Source of the DNA: Ephemerocybe angulata
Lineage: Eukaryota > Basidiomycota > Agaricomycetes > Agaricales > Psathyrellaceae
Length of the DNA stretch: 64,000 bases
NCBI GenBank assembly: GCA_013368325.1
Contig: JAACJK010000171.1
Span: forward strand, 463,760 to 527,759
Direction: 5' to 3'
Shown: in pieces, positions 24,748-38,040 of the stretch
Layout: each line of letters begins with the position of its first letter
Numbering within the stretch: position 1 is the stretch's first letter
Position numbers and translations under genes: made by a program
The notes under the pieces: generated by a model
What the model was told of the DNA's origin: nothing
Seen by the model: only the letters and a program-made list of their open reading frames with translations
Databases searched by the model: none

Positions 24748-25137
24748 CGTCGGTCTGCAGCGTTGAACGAGTAAAAGTCGCGTAAACAATAAATGCAAGA
24801 CCCAGAATTCGAGCTCCACTTTAATCGCGTTTTGCCCTACCCTGAAGCGCTTAGTCAGCAGGTTCGAACCCTGGTCATGTCGATCCAAGCAACATGTTTC
24901 GAGAGAAGATGATACTTCAATATAGCTGGTGTTCCCTAGATAGGGCGGAAAGCTAGGCCTTGTAATGACGAGCGAGAGATAAGCAATCCATTCGATAGTA
25001 CATACATCAGAGTTCGGAGTAGCAAATATAATAGATACGACGACTAGCCTCGCAACGTCCAGATAGTGAATTCGAGGCATAGTAAAGCACGCAAGTCCAC
25101 TGAAAGTCAGTAATAATAACATGCATAGCAGCAATAA
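24748..25137. other. Intergenic region between synthase 3' end and SNF2 gene 5' end
   Basis: About 390 bases holding the promoter of the SNF2 gene and the 3' untranslated region of the polyketide synthase. A tRNA T-loop-like stretch near 24870 was examined and rejected. Confidence 0.5.
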
Positions 25138-28100
25138 TCAAGCACCCATCATCGCAAAGTCTACAATGTCACCAAGTGTATATGTCTCTCCCAAGAAGGT
25201 CGAGGGAAGGTCGACGCCCACTTCCTTGAGAATGCGACCCTTGAGTTGGGCAAACGTGATTGAGTCTCCGCCGCACGCCGTTAAAGAAGAGGCCAAGTCT
25301 GTTGAGATACGATTGTCAATTGAGCCAAATCTAGGGTGGTCAAACGAGGACAAGCACGTACCAAGGCTTTCGGAAGGGCGCAGCTCCATAACAGAGCGCA
25401 GAATGTCGACCACTGTAGTCCTTGCGTCCTTCTTCACTGTTTCTACCTTGCTAGAAGACACGGCGCTCGGGGCCGAAGCAGGAGTAGGAGCAGCCGACAT
25501 CGAAGACTTGGGCAGGATCGCGGCGAAGAAAGGATCGTTGGCATACGCAGGCACAGATTGCAGTTTCGGGACGTCGAACTCGGCGATCACTTGGACAGGA
25601 TGGCTCGTCGACATAGCCTGGAGAATAAGCGGTACACCTTCCTTCTGACTCATCATCAGCGCGAAGCTCTTCTTCATGTTGAGGTTTTCAGTTAAGCGCG
25701 ACTCCCATGCGCCCAGTTGGAGCGACGTGCCAGGGAGGCCCAAGCTATGTCGAAGCGAGGCAAGGTAGTCGAGGAACGAGTTCGCCGCAACGTAAGCGAC
25801 TTGACCAGGGTTCCCAACGAGAACGCTTTGATAACAGTGAGTATGACGGTACGTGAGTCGAAGGAAGTTGATGGCACTCACTTTGTACTGCTGAGAACGA
25901 CGAAGGAGTCCAGCGATAAGGCCATCTTCTGCGTGAGTACATGGAGGTTCCACGCGCCCAGTACTTTGGGGCGAAGGACCTCATCTAAGGCCGCTGCCGA
26001 AACGTTCGGAATTGCAGCGTCTCGCATCACAGCAGCGGTATGAACGACGTGCTTGATAGGCCCCATTTCGCGTTGGATACTCAATAGGCATTGAGCCAGC
26101 TGCTCCTGGACAGTGATGTCAGCCTGACGGTACGAGGCCTTCGCTTTCAACTGAGGGGCCATCTGAGAGAACTCAGCAAGGACCTAAGGCGACAGCGTAG
26201 TAGGTCAGATCAGGCACCAGTCGCAATGGATACAGAATAGAGAAACATACCGAGGGTGCATGTGCACTTCGGCGGCTCAGGAATATGACCCTTTCCACCC
26301 CAGAATCTACTAGACCGGAAGCCATGGCGATACCAATACTGCCCATTCCGGCGATGACTGCAATTCCGGAAAGGTTCTGCAAGGTCGGCGGCGATTCTAG
26401 AGGCTGCAGGGCGGGAGACAGGCGGCTTGGAATATGAGTACGGTCACCATCGAGGAAGCGGTAAGCGATCGATCCGTCATGGGAGGCGCCGGTGAATCTT
26501 GCGCGGATTTCATCGAGTACCAGCGTCGCGGCCACGTCTTCTTGAAGGAGATGCAGGGCTGGAAGATCTACACTCCACGCAGCAGAGTCCAGGCCACTCT
26601 CCCGTTGGAAGACCCGAAGCATGCCGTGAATGATACTGGCGATCAAGGCAGCGACGTGGTTTTGACTGGCAATATGAACGGGAAGGGAGTCGGAGGATAG
26701 AATGAGGAAGCTGGAGATGTTGGCGCCAGAGGCCATCAAGAGCTGGAAGAAGGACAGGACCTGGTGACACAAGATGAACTGAATATCTGGGCCCGCTGTA
26801 GTGTTGAGGGCGGTTAGATCGAGGATTACGGATATATGAGTGTTTTTGAAACTCGACCCAATCTGACTGGGATCATCGATGAAGGTGGTTGACCCCGGGA
26901 GCTCGATAAAAATGGTGTGGTGTGCCGTTTCCTGTAGTCGTCGGAGGAGGGGTGGGTTAGACTCCAGTCCGAGGTACAGGAGTTCGTCGACCTTCGGGGA
27001 TGCGACTGAGAACGAAGAAAGAGGTTTTGCGCCCCAAGAATTGGCCATCCACTTAGTTTGACGCTCCAGCGGCTTAGGTACGGCAACGCCTGACGGTATG
27101 AAAGCGACAGAATACGACTGACATGATAACAAGGGTTCACCGCTGAGAGAAAAGACTGCCATATCGACGGTGAGAACCTGGGAGTTACGACCGACTTTGA
27201 CAGGGAGGTTATATCGCACGAGGAAGGTTGAAGGCAGGGCGCTGCTATGAAGGCTGAAGGAGTTGAGGGACGAGGGGAGGAAAGCGCCGTCCATTGCAGT
27301 GAGTTCTGGTAGAGTTATTCCAGCGACAGCTCCGAACATATGCATGCACGCATCGAGTTTGCGAACCCTATCCTGATCAGGGCTCCCCGTTTCGGTGACA
27401 GAGACAAGGGCGTCGGCATGGTCTTGCCAGACTTTGATTTCGTGGATGTTGCGGAAAGTTGAGCCGAACTGAACGTTCTTGAAGCAATCGTACACAGCCG
27501 CTTTCTTGATGATGCGAGTGGGAAGTCGATCATCGTCGGACCACTTCGGCGGGGACGACGAAGGCCGACTCGCCACCTTCCCTGAGCAGACCTTCGAGCC
27601 ACCCTGCCACAAGGTGAAGGACTCGTTCTTGATTTCGCCGTAGACCGAGCTATCCGGAGCTTCCGCGACGAGCGGACGGTGGAACCGAAGCTCCTCGAGA
27701 CATCTCGATGATGTTGCCGACGCAAAGAAGTCAGCAAACACGGCGCCAGGGACTATCCTGCGACCATCGATACGATGGTCATCAAGGGTGTTGCACAGAG
27801 CATGATCGACGATGAAGGGGATCTTGACATCAACAACTTCTTTCTCTTCGACCGGTGTAGGCAGAGCACGATTCCTCGAAGGAACGTATGTAGGGTAATT
27901 GTGGATGCGCTGGAAGGGGTATGTCGGGATCGGGGTCTTGCCGCAGTTGATTGGGCCATCAGAGAAAAGGCGTAGGAAGTCCACGTCGAGCCCATGTTGG
28001 AAGAGCTTCGAGACAGCGACGAGGAATGAAGAAGCTTGGCATTTTCCTCGCTTTCCTACAAAGGAGGATGCCGGTTTGGAGGAGAGGCCTTCACTCTGGA

Positions 28101-31100
28101 ACTGCACCCAAATGAAAGGTTGTGGGCCGACGTCGATAACAGCGTCAATTGAAGTGTCCGCCACTAATGCTTTGGCGGCGTCGTGAAACAGGACTGGATT
28201 CTGGGCATGCTTGATCTAGAAAGGTATCAGCGGACGGTCACAAGGGTCAACCGGTGTGCAGTTATACATACCCAGTATTCGGCATCGAGGCGGTCGCCTT
28301 TGGCCACCTGTCGACCGAAAGCACTCGAGTTAAAAGGAAGTCTCAGGCGACTTATAACTCCTTCCCTTTCCAGGAGCCATCTTCGGAGAGAAGGCAAAGA
28401 AGCCGCGACGTAAGGACTATGGAAGGCTAAACGGCAGTTAGACTTTGGCTCTACCGAGCTAGATCACGAACTTACCCTGGTTAACATCGAGCTTCGTTGC
28501 TTTAAGGCCCTCTTGCTTTACCGCAGACACGATGGTTTCGATGGCCTCTAGATCACCAGAGACGACAATACTGTGCTCGGCATTGAAGACTGCAATGCTT
28601 AATCGGTCCCGTAAGTGAAGGGAGTCAAGATAGCCATTGACGGTGTCGGCATTTGCGGCTATCGCAGCCATTCCTGCAGGGTGTAGAACATCTGGTCGGA
28701 GGACGCTGGCCCGTTTGACGACAAATTGCAGGGCGATCTCGAAGGTGAAGGACCCGGCCACCACTGAACAGAAGTTAGTATTTACTTGATCGAACAATTC
28801 ATGATGAAATCAACATACCTGCAGCCGCAATCTCCCCAAGACTATGACCCAAGACGGCGCTTGGAGTGATGGAGACATCCTGAGCCCAACGAGCGACCGA
28901 GTATTGATACACGAAGATGCAGACCTGCGCAATATCGCTTTCCGATAGATTTCTGCCATGGGGGGGATCGACGTCGACAAGATATGAGAGGATGGGAAGA
29001 CCGGTTAAGTTGGCGGCATGGGAAGCCGCTTCGTCGAGAATCGAGCGGAAAGCGGGGAATCTCAGTGCCAGATCTCGAGCCATTCCTTGATACTGGGAGC
29101 CTTGACCCGGGAAAGCGAACGCGACGTTGCGGTATGTGGGTTTGGGCGCTAGGTCGTCTCCTCTGAGCGCTTCCTGCAATTGACTGATGAGTTCATCCAA
29201 GCTGTCCGAGACACACGCATATCGATAGCGGTAGTGCTCTCGGCCAACGCAGGAGGTATAGCATATGGACTCGAACTGGTCGGTGGCGCTTCGGTTACAG
29301 AAGTCGATGTACCTGCCGATGTATTCGCGCAAGGCCGCAGGAGATTTGGCGCTGACGACGAAGAGATGGCTGACGGGGACTATGTCGGACATAGAGTCTG
29401 TGATTGCAGGGGTGGAAATGGGAGATGGGGTGCGAGACGGGGTGAAGGATGGAGAAAGGCTGAACTTTTCACTGTCCAACTTGCACCACGAAGAGTTTTG
29501 CGATGATTGAGAAACTGATCGGTCCGACATGGGTTCTGGAGAGTATAGAGAGATCTTCGCGTCCGAGTACTCTTCGAGGATTGCTCCAGCAATAGTTCCA
29601 GCGAATCCATTAGATCTAGTAAAAGCATAAGCGACGCGTCCAGGCTTATCACAATAAGCATGACCTACAGCACCATGCCTCTTAGTGGCTCCTTGGTGAC
29701 GAGATTACGAAGGAGAGGCATTGGCTGGTTAGGTATCGCGAGAGGGACCACCGAGCAATCAAGAGATGGGTTCATGTTAGTCCCGTCAAGGTGGGCGAGA
29801 CCAGGTACAGCTGAGTTCGAGAACGACCCGACAAGCTTCAGAAGCCCTATCAATCCGGCGACGGTTTCCGTGTGCCCGACGCAGGTTTTGGCAGCACCGA
29901 TGATGAGAGGCCGAGTGGAGGAATGGGAACCTTTGAAGACCTCGTTGATCCCCTCCACTTCGATAAGGTCACCCAAGGATGTTCCTGTTCCATGTGCCTC
30001 GACAAAGCTACGTTACGGATCGTCGTAAGAGTCATCAACGTGAACAAAGATGAATCACTTACTCGACTTGCTCTGGATCCAGTGCTGCTTGGCGGAGGAG
30101 TGACCTCTGCATCGCAATCTGGGCTTTGACATTCGGGGCTACAAGTCCTTGGGACCGCCCATCGTGCATAGTGGAGGTGCTTTTCACCACCGCTAGGATC
30201 TTGTCGCCATCTCGGAGGGCAGCACGTTTGGTTTTGAGCACAACAGCCGCAGCGCCTTCCGACGGAACGTACCTGATTCATCGGAGGTAAGTCACAAAGT
30301 CGTAAAGGATATGGCGAGATGAGCTTACCCATCGGCGACATTGGTGAATGTTGCACATCTCGAGTTCGGCGACGTCATTTTCTGAGCAGACAAGAACCTG
30401 GGAATCGTCAGGGCGACTGCACACCTGCATCACTTCGTTAAGACCTACGCAAAGTTCCCGGGCCTGTAGATCACGTTGGTCAGTGGCATATCGCCGATCC
30501 TGAGATCAGAGATAACATACCATGAATGTGTGTTCGCTCCGCAGACGATGGCTGACTCTCCCTGGCCAGACTGAAGATATCGAACAGCTTCATCAAACAT
30601 TAGTCGACTGAGGCGTATCCACGAGAAACTAGCTCGCGAACCTTGATCAAAGCCCACAAGGCCAGAGCTGCATGCCGTGTCGATAGTATACGACGGGCCG
30701 TGGACATCCAGAAGACTTCGCAAAAGAATTCAGACTGACTAGGAGTTGCGCCGAATATGGGTGTACTCACTAACTCAGCCTTCCGCACGCAGTGCTCGTT
30801 GCAACACCGGTTCCATAGAATCGCGTGTAAGCTGAATGTGCCGCTTAGTATAATACGACAGGAAGAAATAGAGATGCTTTACCTCCCCAGCCTTTCTCGG
30901 AGAAGAGCAACTTGATGTGTCCTTCGTCCATGTTCGCTGCCACAAAGACGCCCATATCACTTCCCTTAAGCCGAGAGACAGGAATGTTAGCGTTTTCGAG
31001 CGCTTCGAAGGCAATCTCAAGAGTAAGTCGAATGTTGGGGGCCACATGATAGGCTTCAGCCGACGATATACCAAAGAAGGAGTGATCGAAGTCAGTGATG

Positions 31101-33642
31101 TTAATGAAGCCAGCTTTCGAAAGGGTGATATCGCCCGGTTGTTCTTCACGATCTGAGTTAGCTGCCCTGTAGAAGCTCGCGTGATCCCATCGGTCTTCCG
31201 GAATAGGAGTGATGATATCGTCTCGCTTCTCCATCATGGCGTCCCAGAATTCCTCGGGGCCATTGATGGCTCCGGGGAGTCTGAGAGCTTGACCGACGAT
31301 GACAACCTCTTCGATGCCATGTAGGGGATGTTGGAAGGTCGGAGTCGGTTCCTCGACGGCAAGGCTGGTGCTAGTCGCAATGCCAAGGGCAAGAGACACC
31401 GCTTCAGTAAGTGAACTCAAGTCGACGTAGGTGTGGCAAGTGTTGAGAGGAAGAGATAGACCGAAAGTAGTGTTGATGGCCTTGACCATCTTCGTCGCCA
31501 TAGCGGAGTCCATACCAAGCTAGAAAGCCGGTCAACATCCATCCCAGAACCTTTGACAAGAAACGCACCTCGGCAAACGATGAGCCATGGTTATCCCTCA
31601 AAACACTGTTGTCGATTTGAAGGCCTGAGGAGACAATACCTCCAAGCAGAGCTGCTACTGAGTCCTCTGTAAACTTCCCCGTGTGATCATTGGCTGAAGG
31701 GGCAGGCCGCGTAGCTAATGGCCGTCCGTCTTCCCGAGAAAGAAGAGACTCAAGCTGGGCGCCGAACACTGCTTCCAACCTCTTGCGGAAGACCGCCCCC
31801 TTGCGAGTAATCGGGATGTGTTGATCTTGATTCAGAATGAGAACTCTTGACCACGATATTCGGAGAGGAGGAGCGAGAGAGCGATTGATCGTGCTGATCT
31901 CTCGCGTCACCTCAGCCAGAGCAGCGTGGTAGCCCCGGGTATCGGCGATTGAGAGTTCCAAGATTGCACAGACGACACGCGAGGCGCCACGAAGGAAGTT
32001 GTCTCCAACAATGCAGGAACGGTGGATGGCCTGAGATCGATCCAGAGATTCCTCGATGACTCGGGGATCAAGAGTCTCCCCAGAGCTCATCTATGAAAGT
32101 CGTCAGGAACCCGGAAAAGTGGATGGTGGGCTTTCCTCAATTAAACCGGGCGGGACGTACCTGGATGAAGTCTTCCTTTCGGCCTTCCCAAACGATTCGA
32201 CCGTCACCAACAAGTTTATAGATGTCTCCCGTGCGGAGAGTAACTCGCCCGTCGGATCCGACAGTAAAGGCAGAGTAGTTCGGCCTCAAGTAGCCCTTGG
32301 CAATGATTGGGCTAGAAATGTGCAGTTCGCCCTCTGTTGACGGTTTTAGTAGGCAATTGTCTTGAAGACAAAACATCGGAGGCATACCGTCTGAAGCGAT
32401 CTCGCCTTTCTCATCGACGAGATAGAGCTGGCTGTCCGGAACAAGACAGTCGGACATCAGCCATCCTTCGTCGTCGTCGACTGAATTGTGGAACATGGGT
32501 CCTTGAAGCGAGGCCCGGGTTAATATATCAAGGCAACTTCGATGGAGGGAGCCTTACCTCCAACTTCCGTCATACCGATATCGATAACAAGAGGGAGATT
32601 GATCTCCTTGGCCCACTTTAAGCATCCAGGTGAGGTGGCTGCGCCTCCCGAGCCGAAAATCTTGAAGTTCGACATGACTTTGGTAACGAGTGCTTCATCG
32701 TTTCCGGTGGATTTAGCCATGATCCCATCGAGAATCCAGGGCACACCGGCGAACGCATCACAGGACTTCTTCGCCGCGGTGGCAAGTAGCTGGGAGATGA
32801 CGTCTCCGGAGGCTTCGTCCTGGGTCTCTGAGTGGTACGAAGATGGTCGGACAGCGAACTGGTAGGTACCTCCTGTAAGAAGCAGGGCGGCCCCAAGGTC
32901 ATGGGAGACACCGATGATATGTGACCAGGGAGACCAGCCCAAGACCTTCAGTTGGTGGAACTCCTTGTTCGGCCACGTCTTCTTCCACCAGTTGAGCCGA
33001 GCGGCTGCGCCAGTGAATATGTTGGTGTGGGTGAGAGGGACACATTTAATGTTGGCAATGGAAGATGCAGACGAGGTGTGTAGATACATTCCGACATCTT
33101 GAGGGGCGTGGGGGTACGTGGAGTTGGTTTCTTCCAAAGACTGGTCTATATAGCGCTGGCTCAGCGCGAGGATCGTGGTCGCCTTTGACTCGAATGGCAA
33201 AAGCGGCATGGAAAGGTCTGGCACATGTAGTCAGAACGTGAATCTTGCAGAATACGCTCTCAGACTCACCAGAGACAATCCGACGTGTAGCGACTTCTGA
33301 TTCGGGAACCAAGACGCAGGTGGGTCTGATGTCAAGCAACATAGAAGTGAGAATGTCCTTGGGTGTATGGTAGTCGATAGGCGCCACAATACCGCCCAGC
33401 TTCCATGTAGCTAGAATTGTTGCAAGAAAATAAGGGTGGTTCTCGCTGACAACAGCGATGGTTGGGCGTAATCCATACGCCTTCTGGATCTCTGTAGCCA
33501 AGCAAGTTGAGATGCTGTCCACGTCAGCATAAGTCCAGCGTTCTTCATTACATTCAAGTGCGTCCAAGTTCTTGGTCTCTGGAGAACGAGCGAGTTTCAG
33601 AAATATGTCGAAAAGGGTGTCGGTAGATGGTGGTGGGTCCAT
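25138..33642 (-). CDS. Polyketide synthase with N-terminal AMP-ligase domain
   Basis: Large multidomain enzyme with many short introns. Domain order, in minus-strand coordinates: adenylate-forming domain (33642 to about 31750), ACP1 (about 31600-31400), ketosynthase (31340-29650), acyltransferase (29130-28200), dehydratase (27830-27080), ketoreductase (26400-25690) and ACP2 (25440-25210). Adenylation motifs: [23 protein letters not shown] and the catalytic-Lys block [11 protein letters not shown]; the A3 loop is degenerate ([14 protein letters not shown]). ACP1 has GMDS. KS: active Cys in DTACSS, His in EAHGTGT and [28 protein letters not shown], fitting HxxxGxxxxP. KR: AGMGSIG and YVAAN. ACP2: GGDS. 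All catalytic residues that I can locate are present. No methyltransferase, enoyl reductase, thioesterase or reductase is seen. Inferred role: activates a carboxylic or fatty acid starter and extends it with beta-hydroxy/enoyl processing. The product is unknown. Confidence 0.9.
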
Positions 33643-34568
33643 TGTAGAAAGGGTTAGTGGTGGTTTCTGTGGTGGTCGTCGCAGCTTTATGAAAGGCGAG
33701 CTTGCAGCGTCAGAAAGACGTATAAATAACGTTCAGAAGCTGCGCAGATAGGCATCGCCAATCCGCATACTTCGAAGTAGCAGGGAGTCCGGCCCACTTT
33801 GACTCCGTACCTCCGGCATATGAGGAGATCCTGGTATGTTGAATGGGGCTGCATCTTAGACCAGCGCCGTCTGGAAGTGATAATCTCGCTGCGTGATACA
33901 GGAGTATGTACGAGCGTCCAAATCAAAACCTTGGCTCTCATCCATGAGACCGTAAGACGTATGAGAGACGACATAATCGGGCTCAAAAGGAAGTCTTCTA
34001 GCCGAATGAAGTTAAGAATCAGCTTGCCACGACGCAGATGCAAAATTTGAGAAGGGGACCGCACACCTGAGAAGGACAAGAACCCGTTATGCGTTGAGAG
34101 AAGAGCCCTTTGCCTGGACCGAGATTACAGGTAGGCTTCGCGGTTTCTGAGCCGTTAAACGGGTCGGCATTGAGTTGGCGCCGCCCAATTGCTGCTAGTG
34201 GCCCAGTGTCAAGAGCATCGTCTTCAATGTTGATCTCTAGCCCATGAGAATTTCCGTCCACTTACCCCATCCTCTTCCTGAGGGTGTGACTCGGGGATAG
34301 CTCAAACATGAACGTCGAGGACGAAAGACGACAAATGCCCGCCACAATCGTCATGAACTTCCATCACGGAATATTCCGGGAGTGACATAAGGTTTCACAG
34401 CCACAGCTGTCTGGAATGGGCGCCTAAATCCAAAAGAGCGCTGGGGTGATATCGCGTGCGCACCCTCACCTCGACTCTGCGACGCCAATGCCGAACTGAG
34501 GGAGTTCCGTGACGCCTAAACTTATATGCGTCGATGACGGAAGGAGGTACTCATTGAGATCTACTTCG
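33643..34568. other. Promoter region of the synthase and 3' flank of the transporter gene
   Basis: About 0.9 kb. The open frames here (for example 33687-34079 minus) show no domain and look like noise. The synthase promoter must lie in the part next to 33642. Confidence 0.5.
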
Positions 34569-37500
34569 TTACATACTGAATATACCAGCTTCACGTTTCT
34601 TGCTCTGGATAGGATAAGTGCAGACCAGTGACAGGGCTAACCCAATCGCCAACCCTATTGCCACCGTGACCAACTTCCCTGCTGTCTGGAAACCAGCAAT
34701 GTATGAATTAATCGAGCCTGAAGTCTGCTGAGATGCAAAAGTAAGAAGGCCACCCGTCCCCAAGCCAGAGGGAAGTTGGAATAAGATCCCCGTTATCTAT
34801 TAGAATATCAAATGACGTGAGCCAAGGACGGACAAAGAAACCCGAAGCCGTTGAAAGTGCGTACCATCACAACAAACGCATTCCCAGAAAACAAACGGGC
34901 ATAGATATTAGCAATTATTCCAACAGCAAAGGCGCTAGAGGGGGTCGGGCTATTAATAAGCCTATCGCGGAGCAGAAAGAAGAGCTAAACTACCCAACTG
35001 CTGCGGGAATTTCATTCTGCCCAGGAAACTTTGTCCCAGTAAAGTAGTTCGTTACCCAGCCTGCGCAGGAGATGCTAACCAACACCGGCTACAAAGGAGA
35101 TTAGCGCCCTTAGGTCGGTATAAACTAGATGAATTTGAAAACATACGAGTTCACGTGGTTTCCACCTGGCGCCGTTCTTCAAACTTAGGAATAAAGAAAA
35201 CATTGGAACAGTCAAGAATGCTGAAGGGTCGGTCAATCTGCACATCGAGGCGATAGAATGGTAGCGCTTACCCCACATCTTACTCGGTGTCCTTTGATAC
35301 CATGGTCCGTGTGGATTATGCGCCGTTGAGCAGACATAATCTTCTGACCCAACTATCTCGCGCCCAGTAATAATTCGGTATATCTCTGCTCCCATCGTAA
35401 AGCCAAAGCCAAGGAACAGGGCGTACACAATAGCATAGCATATTCGGATAGACCCAGAAATCATGTTCCTAGACACGAGTTCCAATGAAGCATTCAGCAC
35501 GAGGAAGCCCTATGCAAATTCTTCATGTTAACGCCCATGATAGCCGTCTACGTTGACGAGGCAGCCTACCGGCAAGATCAACACAACCGAACTAGAAGCC
35601 ACAGCAGAGTAGCAGAACTTGTGGCTCGCAGCGAGAGCAGCTGCGATAAGGCTGCTAAACATCGTGATCGTTATCCTGTGTAGCCATCTTCAGATGCATT
35701 TCCAGTTAAAATGTAAGGCTACGCACTCGAAAACATGGGAAAACAGGATGTTCCGCACGCTCAGCATCTGGACTACGACCAGGATAGCTCCAAGAGGAAA
35801 ACAGATAACCGCATCAATAAAGCTTCCGGCAAAGCTAACTGTGCATATCCATGTGGAGCACAATCCTCCTATGAGGACCACCTGCCACCCGTGGTACAGC
35901 GGCGGCTTGAGCATCAACGTATCCAGGCTTGCTGACGCATCGGCCACCGAAAGCTTATCATGTATGACCTGGAAATGAAGTAGTTCAGCGTTACCTCCGT
36001 CATAACATGGGCACAGCTAGCTACTCGGTACACACTAAGGAAGCTAGTTACTCACTTTCCAATAAAGGCGATATGCATCCGTGAGCTTCCCAAGGTCCAA
36101 CGCGCTAGGCTGGCGGATAAACTTGACGTAGCTGGTACCCGTGGCCGTGTCCTCAAAACTTAGCAATGCTACTTCCGGGAGGTACAAGAAACTGAGATTG
36201 ATGTCGAGTACTCGGGCGGCGGATTGAATTTGGGGCTGCAGTCGGTGGGTTGGCGAGCCGAACATCATCATCGCCCGAGTGAGCTTGAGTATAAACTCTT
36301 CCCTCTGGATGATCTGCGCGATATGTTTCGTGATCTAGGGGTGGAATCAAAGAACAGCAGTTTAAACATCGTCGGTGTTCAAAGGGAGAAATGAAATTGT
36401 AACTCACAAACACCTCATCCTTTCGTCTCTTCCGTCTCTTCGCCTCCTTCGTCCTACGATGTCGTAACGCGTGGTGATCCTCAGGCTCGCGATCGCTTGC
36501 AGCGGAGTACGAAGTTGGTGTGTTGTACCCACTAGAGCGACGAGAGCTCCGAAGAGATTCCATTGACAAATTCGGCAGCCTAAACGCCTTTTTTTATCAC
36601 CTCCACCCTCCCGAACAGATGGTGCAGCCGATGTAGGCGACTGCGGCCGTGAGGGTGTCGCCGTGTGGTCCGCGAACGTCGACACCCGATCAAAGTAGCT
36701 TGGGTCTGTTCTTTCGGAGGGTACATTCTCAGCTGAGTATCTGGATCGACACAGTTCAGCTATACTCGACTCATGGGTAAGCTGTCCTGACTTACCGGGA
36801 AAGACCATACCCAGGGCGCTTCAAATTGGGCTGGAGTGTTGCGCGGTGGGGTGAAGCTACTCCTGCCAAACTACCGGTTGCGGCAATGAGAGGCCCGAAC
36901 ACACCCGCTCCACTTCTAGCTTGTGCAGGTCGAGGGACCATCCCTAACGAAGGGATGTTGGCTCGTGGTCGAGGAACCCGAGATCTCTTCCTAACCTGGT
37001 CATCGAAGCGTCCGTCAGCATCTGTAGCGCGCAAGGAAAAGTTACGTTGGCCCGAGGTTGAAGAATGTAATAGAAGGTCGAAGGAGCTGACCTTGTTTAA
37101 TATCACGATCGCGCTCTCGATGCCCCTTCGAATCGCTGTACCAATCTTTCGCGGGTGATTCTCGCCCAGAGGGTGTAGTTGACGATACGTAAGACGACGT
37201 GTCGTCTGACGAAGGGGGTTCGCGCAGCCTGAGCAAAGTCGAGAGGATGCCATGCCTGCCCTCCTGCCTGTTCTCCTTTCTTCCCTCCAGCACCCCCCTG
37301 TCCTCCCCACCCATTGGATCATGCGGAAAGGGGGATAATTCCTCCATAGGAAGCTGCACATCTGCCGACGTGTTATCGTGGGGCACTGCTGCTGCAGCTT
37401 CCTCCCGCCGAGCTTGGACTCGCTCGCCTCTCCTGATTCGGCGCCTGAGTGCTTGGACCATCCGCTCCGCCTGGCGTTCTGCATACCACGTTAAGTCGTG

Positions 37501-38040
37501 TTCCATCGGTAGCCCAGCTTCCTCATCCTTGTATACTGGTGCATTTATCATGCTTCGAGCAGGCAAAGGGGGTGGGGACGACCTTGGGGAACGACCCGGG
37601 GTTGACGCGGACGTGTCAACACCGGAATCGCTCCCGCGATCGCTGTCGTCTTCGCTGCCTGGACCATAGTCACTGATATGCGCATCAGTGGTGGTGGTAT
37701 CTTGGATCTCAGGGCGCTGTGGGTAATAGTGAACCTTGCTCAAAGGGGAGGGTCCTCCAGTTGGTGCCGAACGTTGACGATGCTTCTCCAGCGCATCAGC
37801 CAAGGCATTGAACGCTTCTGGCTATTACATGACACAATTTAATCTTTCCCGAAGGACAAGCATATACCAAGATAGACGTACATCTTCTCCAGATGGGTCA
37901 AGGACACGATGAAAGGTATCTTCGCTCGGCCTCCTCCCATTCTCGTCGAGCCATTGGATCTTTCGTGGTGTTTTACGGCCTGCTGCCTTGTCTTGATGTT
38001 CGAGAACGTCTTTCGGGGGCGACGAATCCTCTTTGGGCAT
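34569..38040 (-). CDS. ThrE/PRM10-type membrane transporter
   Basis: Multi-pass membrane protein with a long hydrophilic N-terminus. The ATG at 38040 starts MPKEDSSPPKDVL; a Lys/Arg and Ser/Pro-rich region follows (RKIQWLDENGRRPSEDT, then ADALEKHRQRSAPT after an intron). The first conserved transporter block is at about 36420-36060: HIAQIIQREEFILKLTRAMM, FGSPTHRLQ, LNINLSF-like, FLYLPEVALLSFED. Hydrophobic segments follow at 35930-35690, 35680-35560, 35500-35380, 35020-34850 and 34790-34600, ending AGKLVTVAIGLAIGLALSLV. The part GILFQLPSGLGTGGLL is typical of the family. These fungal proteins (yeast Prm10 and Pfam ThrE/DUF1212 relatives) are thought to be amino-acid exporter-like; the substrate in fungi is not known. 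There are many introns. It lies next to the polyketide synthase, in the same orientation, so product export is possible but unproven. Confidence 0.82.

Noticed and set aside
24840..24900. tRNA-like T-loop GGTTCGAACCC matching a B-box
   Set aside because: Neither strand offers a matching A-box, a five-base T stem or a complementary acceptor arm within normal distance.
33687..34079. 130-codon minus ORF upstream of the synthase
   Set aside because: Lies in the likely promoter, has no domain, and plus frames overlap it.
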